Positions 57,933 to 64,000 of a DNA stretch of 64,000 bases are shown here, in pieces. A model generated the notes under the pieces. That model saw nothing but the letters and a program-made list of their open reading frames with translations. It did no database searches and was not told where the DNA came from. Source of the DNA: Polytrichum commune (lineage: Eukaryota > Streptophyta > Polytrichopsida > Polytrichales > Polytrichaceae); NCBI GenBank assembly GCA_950295325.1, contig OX485803.1, positions 62,509,554 to 62,573,553 on the forward strand. Reading direction: 5' to 3'. The translations under genes and the position numbers were made by a program. The first letter of the stretch is position 1; each line of letters starts with the position of its first letter.

Positions 57933-58874
57933 TGTCGCGACCCTTGCTAGTTTTTCTCCACTTAGCTCAATTGCTTTCCAACTCTAGCAAGTGTCCCGAG
58001 CGCTAACCTGCACATCCCACGCACATGCATGGTTAGCTCCCAAAACCGCGGACCTTCAATCCCATATTTGGTCACCAAACCCTCCTACACATGCATTCGG
58101 GACTCTTTCCCCTTAGTAGGTAACCCATCGCTAAGGTGGACTTCCATCCATGGAAGTCCACTCCCTACTTGGTCATAGTGTTGCTAGGACAACACTACAA
58201 CCACCCGGAGCACATTGCCAAGTATGCTCCGGGGGGGGGTCGGTCGGCAAAGCCGCCTCACCCATATAAGCCTCTAGGACTTTTGGCGGGGCCCCTCCCC
58301 CACCGTCAACATCCCTTTTGTCTCTCTACCAAGAGTTGGGGCCAAGTAGACATTTTCCCTTAGCCGCTGGGTCTAGAAGCCTCCCTGCAGCTTCAGACCT
58401 TCATAACTTCCACGTGCGGTCTCTGAATCTAACAACCAACCACTCTATCGTCATCTACATTTCACGTAGATCCCTATGGACACCTCACTTGCCCTATTCG
58501 GGCAAGTATTGAGGAAGTTATGCCTGTTTAAACCTTTGCAGTCCCGGGAGCCACTCCCAGGCCCCTGCTGTTCCAGGGCGCTGTCCCGGGACAGCATCCC
58601 ACTCAAAGTGCCATATCTCCTAGCTCACACCTCAGATTGAGGTGTTCTTTAGCATTCTAGAATCGGGACGCCATAAGCTACTCATAGCTTATGGCTTTAC
58701 CCTCATGACTCCTAGTCTTTGTGGGTGGGAGGCGTTCTAAACGCCCGGGGCCCTCACCCACCTTAGGATCACTTGGTCCCTCTCACCAATGGCGTCACAA
58801 GTCCCGGGTGTCACTCCGGGGTCCCCCTTGTGCCCATGGTGTTGCGGGCACTCCTCATGGAGAGGTGCGCGACA
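57933..58874 (-). mobile_element. Inverted LTR inside the complete element
   Basis: Reverse complement of the family LTR (minus strand TGTCGCGCACCTCTCCATGA at 58874 to TTGCGACA at 57933), 942 bp. It is linked to a PBS and a short internal piece on its downstream side, so it is a truncated element rather than a plain solo LTR. It separates the RT remnant (ending 57694) from the RNase H part (58890 on). Confidence 0.88.
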
Positions 58875-58910
58875 GTTTTCTAAGGTTGCTAGGACCTTAT
58901 TCAACTTATT

Positions 58911-59836
58911 GAAGAAAATGGCTATCCCAAGAGTGGGATGAGCCTTGTCACCAAGCCTTTGGGGGGCTCAAAAACAAGTTCTCTTCGCCGCCCGTGCTTA
59001 AGTTCGCGGACTTTGACAAACCTTTTGAGGTGCATACGGGGGCGAGTGACTTTAGCATTGGCGGATGTTGAGGCAAAATGGATGGCCATTGCATATAAGA
59101 GCATGAATCTCGATGGTTGTCCGACCTTGTCCAACTTATGCAAGAAATGGCTATCCCAAAAGTGGGATGAGCTTTGCCACCAAGTTTTTAAGGAGCTTAA
59201 GACCAAGTTTTCTTCGCCGCCCGTGCTCAAGTTTGCGAAATTTGACAAACCTTTTGAGGTGCATACGGGGGCGAGTAACTTTACCATTGGCGGATGTTGA
59301 TCCAAGATGGATGCCCATTGCATATGGGAGCATTAAGCTTAAAGGTTGTCAAACCTTGTGCGACTTGTGAAAGAAATGGCTATCCCAAGAGTGGGATGAG
59401 CCTTGCCACCAAGTCTTTGAGAAGCTTAAGAGCAAGTGACCTTCGCCGCCCGTGCTCAAGTTCGCGGAGTTTGACAAACCTTTTGAGGTGCATACGGGGG
59501 CGATTGACTTTACCATTGGCGGATGTTGAGGCAAGATGGATGGCCATGGCATATGAGAGCATGAAGCTCGATGGTTGTCCCACCTTGTGCGACTTGTGGA
59601 AGAAATGGCTATCCCAATAGTGGGATGATGTTTGTCACGAGTCTTTGGGGAGCTTAACACCAAGTTCTCTTCGCCGCCCGTGCTCAAGTTCGCGGAGCTT
59701 GACAAACCTTTCGAGGTGCATACGGGGGTGAGCGACTTTGCCAATGGTGGATTATGTGTAATTGGATGGCCATTGCATATGCGAGCATGAAGCTCGATGG
59801 TTGTCAAAGAAGACAACCAACTCATGACAAAGAATT
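58911..59836 (+). repeat. Four tandem copies of a 229-bp RT/RNase H segment
   Basis: The marker GCTATCCCAA occurs at 58921, 59150, 59379 and 59608, exactly 229 bp apart. Each copy encodes W-DE--CHQAF--LK-KFSSPPVLKF...FDKPFEVHTGAS, the gypsy RT-to-RNase H connection ending before the DASxxAIG segment. Because 229 is not a multiple of three, each repeat shifts frame and the region cannot be translated through. Confidence 0.9.
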
Positions 59837-59924
59837 TCTTTGCCGTAGTGCATTGCTTAAAGATGTGGCGACACTAGTTGGGGTCGCACAAAGTAAAGGT
59901 CTACAAGGACAATGTGTCCTAAAA

Positions 59925-60125
59925 GTATTTTGACATACAAGCGCAAGTGAGCGCCAAGTCATTGCGTTGGCATGATAGCTTGGCGCTTATGAAGGTGGAT
60001 TTAGTCCACAAACCGGACCGTGGAAATGTGGTGCCGGATGCGCTAAGTAGACGGGAAGAGTTCCAAGCAATGAGAACCATCCAAACCTTGTGGCTAATGT
60101 GTGCCGGCGAAGGAAACTTGTGATG
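59925..60125 (+). pseudogene. RNase H C-terminal part
   Basis: YFDIQAQVSAKSLRWHDSLA followed by HKPDRGNVVPDALSRREE matches the end of gypsy RNase H ('QARW.D.LA...YKPG..NVVADALSR'). Confidence 0.7.
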
Positions 60126-60149
60126 CAAGATACGGGAGGGGTAAATTAA

Positions 60150-61000
60150 TTACCCCAAAGCACAAAAGCTTTTAGGTGACCTTCGCAAGAGCAAGGTGCT
60201 CAAAGAGGTTAAGTTGGTGGACGGATTGTTCAAGTGCAAACAAAGTCGGGTATTTGTGCCACAAGGCAAGTTGAGGCTATCGGTTTTGAAGGAGGAATAT
60301 GATAGTCCTATTGTCGGCCATAGAGGAGAAAGAAAAAGCCGCCATAGAATGGTATCAAAGAGGTACCATTGGCGGTGCATAAAGGAAGATATAGCCCACT
60401 TTGTGAAGGCTTGAATCAAAGTGCCAAGTGAACCGAGCCTCTTACCAAAAGCAAGGCGGTTTCTTGCAACCGTTGCCTATCCCGTGGGCGCCATGGCATG
60501 GTATGTGCATGGACTTGATCACAAGTTTGCCGGAGTCACATGGGTATGATGCCATCTTGTTGATGGTAGAGCGGTTTGCCAAGTGGGCACACATGGTGCC
60601 GATTGTGGGAACCGCCACCGCGTTGGAGACCGCATAGCCTTTTCTCAAAGGATGGTTGAGGCACCACGGGTTGCCAAGAGTGATTGTGTGGGATCAAGAT
60701 CCAAAGTTCACAAGTGCATTTTCAATGCATTTCTCTAAGGAGGTCGGAATGAAACTAAGGTTTAGCACGACCTTGCATTCCCAAATGAATGGGAAATCGG
60801 AGCGTGTGAATGGAGTCTTGAAGCAATACTTGAGGAACTTGGTGGGGGCGGACCAAGGAGATTGGGCGGACTATGTGGGTCGAGCGGAGTGTAATTGCAA
60901 TGTAGCCACGCACTTGGCTACCAAGGGGTGGTCTTTGGTGGTGGCTTATGGAGTGGATGCGCTCCAACCTATTAACCTAGCTCTCGAGGGGGCACATTGA
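60150..61000 (+). pseudogene. Integrase core, degenerate
   Basis: Zinc-binding region: GHRGERK...RYHWRCIKEDIAHFVKA. Core: CMDLITSLPESHGYDAILLMVERFAKWAHMVP (first Asp), then RHHGLPRVIVWDQDPKFTSAF (second Asp), then LHSQMNGKSERVNGVLKQYLRNL (Glu). The D, D and E positions are visible. Stops occur (e.g. TGA at 60414, TAG at 60635) together with frame changes. Confidence 0.75.
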
Positions 61001-61612
61001 ACACTAGAGTTCAACCAAGATGGTGAGGACTTGGCCAAGAAGCGTGAACAAGTCTTGGAGATGACCAAGTTGTTGGTAGAGAAAGCCCGAAGGTGCTACG
61101 GAGTGCAAGTCAATGCCGGAAGACGCGAAGTGGAGAATGAGGTGGGCCAAAAGGCGTTGTTGAATGTGAACAACTTCACTTAGCCGGAAGGCCTCACTCC
61201 AAAGTTCATGTCCAAAATTGGAGCTCCGTTTCCCATTGTGGAACAAGTGGTCAAGGACATATATAAGTTGGAATTACCGCCGGAGATCAAAGTGCATCCG
61301 ACATTTCATGTCTCATTACAAAAGTCATTTTAGGACGACACCTTGTGGCCCGATCACAAGCAAGTGATTAGGCCACCTCCCGACCTTGTGGACGTCATTT
61401 GGAACATGAGGTAAGAGGGCATCCTCAAGTGTAGGAAGCCCAAGTGAAAAGGAAAGAAAAAGTACAAAGAAATACTTGGTGAAATGGTGAAGATACCATG
61501 AGAAAGAAACCGCTTGGGTGGCGGCAAGAGACATGGTGAACGACAAGGAATTCGTGAAGTACTTTGAGGAAACTAAGGCTAAGGATTCCAATAAAAAGAA
61601 GCGTAGGCATTG
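61001..61612 (+). pseudogene. Integrase C-terminal region
   Basis: DGEDLAKKREQVLEMTKLLV...GRREVENEVGQKALLNVNNFT, then KLELPPEIKVHPTFHVSLQKSF (the 'LP....IHPVFHVSLLK' segment found before chromo-type tails in gypsy elements). It is interrupted by TAG codons. No complete chromodomain was recognised. Confidence 0.65.
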
Positions 61613-62426
61613 ATGAGGACATCAATCTCCTTTAGTGGGGGAGAGACTCTAGTAGCAAACATAGCTTCGAGGTTAATTGCTCCACAACATGCACTTGTTC
61701 TTTGGCTTGAGGGAATAAAGTCCAAACTTTAGTGGTGCAAAGAGAAAAGTATGAGATGAGGTCCTAGTCTTGTACTTGTGCTTGGTTAATGGAAGAGGGG
61801 GAATAGACATGCCAAACTAGGTTGGGTAAGCCGACTAATTGGGGCCATGGCTTGGAGGGGCCTTGGATAAAACCAAGAAACTTCTTAGTTGTGGGCTTGT
61901 CCGGGCGGGGACAAGGTGATGGCGCGTGCTCATAAAAGTGCTACCCGCGAGCTAACGAGAGTTGGCGCATGGGAGTCATGAACCCATGTCTCGAAAGAGC
62001 AAAGTGGGAACCGAGTCGGGCGGGACTTGGCATCACCCCCGTGCGATGGAGGCGTGGCTTAACAATGGAAAGCCATCTCGGAGTTGCAACCGAGACAACT
62101 TAGTGGAAGCGTTGAGGTCTCGCCTAGATGTGTCATGTTAGGCTAGTGGAGCCTAACGGGGGAGGCCCCAAAGGAGGGGCAACCCAAGTGAGTCCCAAAG
62201 TAGGTGGGTCTAGTATAGGTTAGGTCCTTGGATGAGAGATCCAAGGTCGCTAACGGACCACCTAGGAACGACACCTTTGGGACCATGCCAAATTTGAAGA
62301 TGCATTGTGGGGGTCGCGCCCTAAGGTAAACACAATGCCGCACCATAGAGGATGGCAACTTGAGAATTGGTGTGCCGACTACAAGTATAGTCGATGAGGG
62401 CATCGACTCCGTTTGGTGGGGGTGAG
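61613..62426 (+). other. 3' internal region of the retrotransposon, with polypurine tract
   Basis: Non-coding, with no recognisable ORF. The last bases before the 3' LTR, TTTGGTGGGGGTGAG (62412-62426), are the likely polypurine tract for plus-strand priming. Confidence 0.6.
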
Positions 62427-63399
62427 TGTCGCGCACCTCTCCATGAGGAGTGGCCGAAACACCATGGGCAGAAGGGGGACCCCGGAGTGACACCCGGGAC
62501 TTGTGGCGCCGTTGGTGAGAGGGCCCAAGTGATCCTAGTGTGGGTGAGGGCCCCGGGCGTTGGGAACGCCTCCCACCCACAAAGACTAGGAGGCATGAGG
62601 GTGAGGCCATGAGCTATGCGTAGCTCATGGCGTAGTGATTCTAGAATGCTCAAGAACACCTCAATCGGAGGTGTGAGCTAGGAGTTATGGCCATTTGAGT
62701 GGGGCGCTGTCCCAGGACAGCGCCCTGCTACAGCAGTGCCTGGGAGTGATTCCCGGGACTGCCAAGGTTCAAACAGGCATAACTTCCTCAAGACTTGCCC
62801 GAATGGGGCAACTGAGGAGTCCATCGGCATCTACGTGAAGCGTAGATGAAGATGGAGTGGTTGGTTGCTGGAATAAGACATCATACAAGGAAGTTATGAT
62901 GGTCTGAAGCTGCTGGGGGCTTCTAGGCCCAGCGGCTAAGGGGAAATGTCCACTTGGCCCCAACTCTTGGTAGAGAGACAAGAGGTTGGTTGACGGTGGG
63001 GTAGGGGCCCCGCGTAGAGTCCTAGAGGCTTATATGGGTGAGGTGGTGTGGCCTCACCCACCCGAGGCCGAACGGCACGGCCTCCATGGGCTTTGGCCCA
63101 TTGTGAGGCCATAGTTGCCTAGCATGGTTCGGGTTGTTGTAGTGTTGCTCCGGCAACGCGATGATCAACATAAGATTGGACTTCCATGGATGGAAGTCCA
63201 CATCTAAGGATAGGTTACCGATTAAAGGGGTGTGTCCCGAAAGCAAAGTAGGAGGGTTGGTTCCCTCCTATGAACTATTGGTCCGGGGTAAGAGGAGCTA
63301 TCCATTAGCATGGCGGAATGCGAATGGTTAGCGCTCGTAACCTTTGCTAGAAACGAAAATTGGCAAGATTGTCAAGGGGGGCTAGCAAGGGTTGCGACA
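62427..63399 (+). repeat. 3' LTR
   Basis: 973 bp, same termini as the 5' LTR and nearly identical to it, followed directly by the ACCAT target duplication. Confidence 0.9.
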
Positions 63400-63474
63400 A
63401 CCATAGCCATGAGAAAGCAACAACAAGCTCTCTCTCTCTCTCAAAACACACTCACAAGACTTGACTTGACAACA

Positions 63475-63630
63475 ATGGCAAGTCAAGAGGCCTTCCTCTC
63501 CATACAACCCCAATCCTATGTGGAGTTCATCCATGGAGTGGATGAACAACTAACTAGGACTCCCAATGGAGTCCGTTACTCATCCCAACACACATGGACT
63601 CCCAATGGAGTCCATTTACTCCTAAATTGA
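63475..63630 (+). CDS. Short ORF of unknown function
   Basis: It starts MASQEAFLSIQPQSYVEFI, contains a duplicated TPNGV segment and ends LLLN. It follows a CT-rich stretch (63430-63445) that resembles a leader. It may be the 5' end of a host or retroelement gene truncated here. No family was recognised. Confidence 0.3.
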   Translation: MASQEAFLSIQPQSYVEFIHGVDEQLTRTPNGVRYSSQHTWTPNGVHLLLN

Positions 63631-63668
63631 CGTAACTTAGCCCCCGATGTCACCTCACGTGACAGCTG

Positions 63669-63773
63669 TCGTGTAAACTAAGATCGTTAAACACAACAGA
63701 TCGAGTGTCGTTGTCAACATCAATTAGTAAAATAAAATAGCAAACTAAAATGCTAAACAACCACCTCTTCAAG
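63669..63773 (+). repeat. 105-bp direct repeat, copy 2
   Basis: Matches 53991-54095 with one difference (AAATAGCAAAC against AAATAACAAAC). The surrounding sequences of the two copies are unrelated. Confidence 0.9.
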
Positions 63774-64000
63774 TGCCCCCACTAGCAGATAAGGAGCCCC
63801 TCCAATCGGCTAGGAACAAACACACTCATCGGTAGAGTTGTTGAACATGATGAAGTTGTTGCTACATCTATACATATTTAATTGGGTAGTAGTAATCAAA
63901 GGAATTAAACTCGTGATTGACAAAGTAATCCAAGAACTGTAGGCTAGGTGCAATGTGAGCCACATCCTTAATCGCCTTCAACAATTAATGTTATATTCTT
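63774..64000. other. Window end, non-coding
   Basis: Nothing recognised. Confidence 0.5.

Larger units (their letters stand above)
55248..63399 (+). mobile_element. Complete Ty3/gypsy-type LTR retrotransposon, defective
   Basis: The 5' LTR (55248-56220) and 3' LTR (62427-63399) are both 973 bp. On reading them I saw a single difference (GGGCACAAGG/GGGCAGAAGG). The 5-bp target duplication ACCAT is perfect (55243-55247 and 63400-63404). A PBS and a polypurine stretch are present. Internal order is gag-like, protease/RT remnant, RNase H, integrase, C-terminal region, which is the gypsy order. The coding region has many stops, lacks the RT catalytic core, and holds an inverted LTR-bearing segment and a 4x tandem repeat. 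It must have moved with proteins supplied in trans, or decayed by gene conversion after insertion. Confidence 0.9.

Overview
This is nuclear DNA of a land plant. The signs are spliceosomal GT-AG introns of about 100 bp, two B3-domain transcription factor genes, Ty3/gypsy LTR retrotransposons primed by initiator-Met tRNA, CACTA and Harbinger-like DNA transposons, and a CTAGGGTTT-rich leader. The sequence alone does not fix the lineage. My guess is a seed-free plant or other large, repeat-rich genome, with low confidence. Most of the window is transposon-derived or non-coding, and most gene-like regions carry stops or frameshifts.

Layout. 1-14.6 kb: gene-poor, with several short inverted-repeat elements (Harbinger-type MITEs at 783-2007 and 5167-5611, fold-back elements at 3971-4330, 9.64-10.06 kb and 12.84-14.18 kb) and one isolated exon at 11.9 kb. 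14617-18018: a CACTA element without a recognisable transposase. 19.1-26.5 kb, minus strand: two B3-domain genes. One has AT-hooks and is frameshifted. The other has a clean four-exon model, and its first exon has been tandemly triplicated. 31.3-32.0 kb: remnant of a CACTA transposase gene (DUF4216). 32250-37243: a 5-kb TG...CA element with its own coiled-coil ORF, split by a solo LTR and a MITE.

The most unusual part is 38.5-53.1 kb. Two convergent genes (plus strand 41.5-45.4 kb, minus strand 51.3-46.8 kb) appear to share one architecture: an N-terminal ParB-like DGNHR / DG(Q)HS motif, a long middle region, and a C-terminal part resembling a circularly permuted (beta-type) DNA methyltransferase, with the motif IV region before motif I. 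Both have their ATG directly after an intron acceptor, and each has its own family of hairpin or palindromic repeats in its 5' non-coding DNA. For the first gene it is a 62-64 bp minisatellite carrying GGTATTGGCGG/CCGCCAATACC hairpins. For the second it is about sixteen perfect or near-perfect palindromes built on TACGGACGCGCGTCCGTA, in the leader, the introns and once inside the last exon. Both genes carry premature stops, nearly all of CAG-to-TAG type. A frameshifted HAD/FCP1-type phosphatase fragment lies between them.

53.9-63.8 kb: nested LTR elements of one family. A complete element (55248-63399) has 973-bp LTRs, a perfect ACCAT target duplication, PBS and PPT. Its coding region is wrecked: the RT core is missing, there is a 4 x 229 bp internal tandem repeat, and an inverted LTR copy is inserted. 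A solo LTR with its own target duplication lies just upstream, and another solo LTR lies at 34.0 kb.

All identifications come from reading the sequence. No database search was possible.
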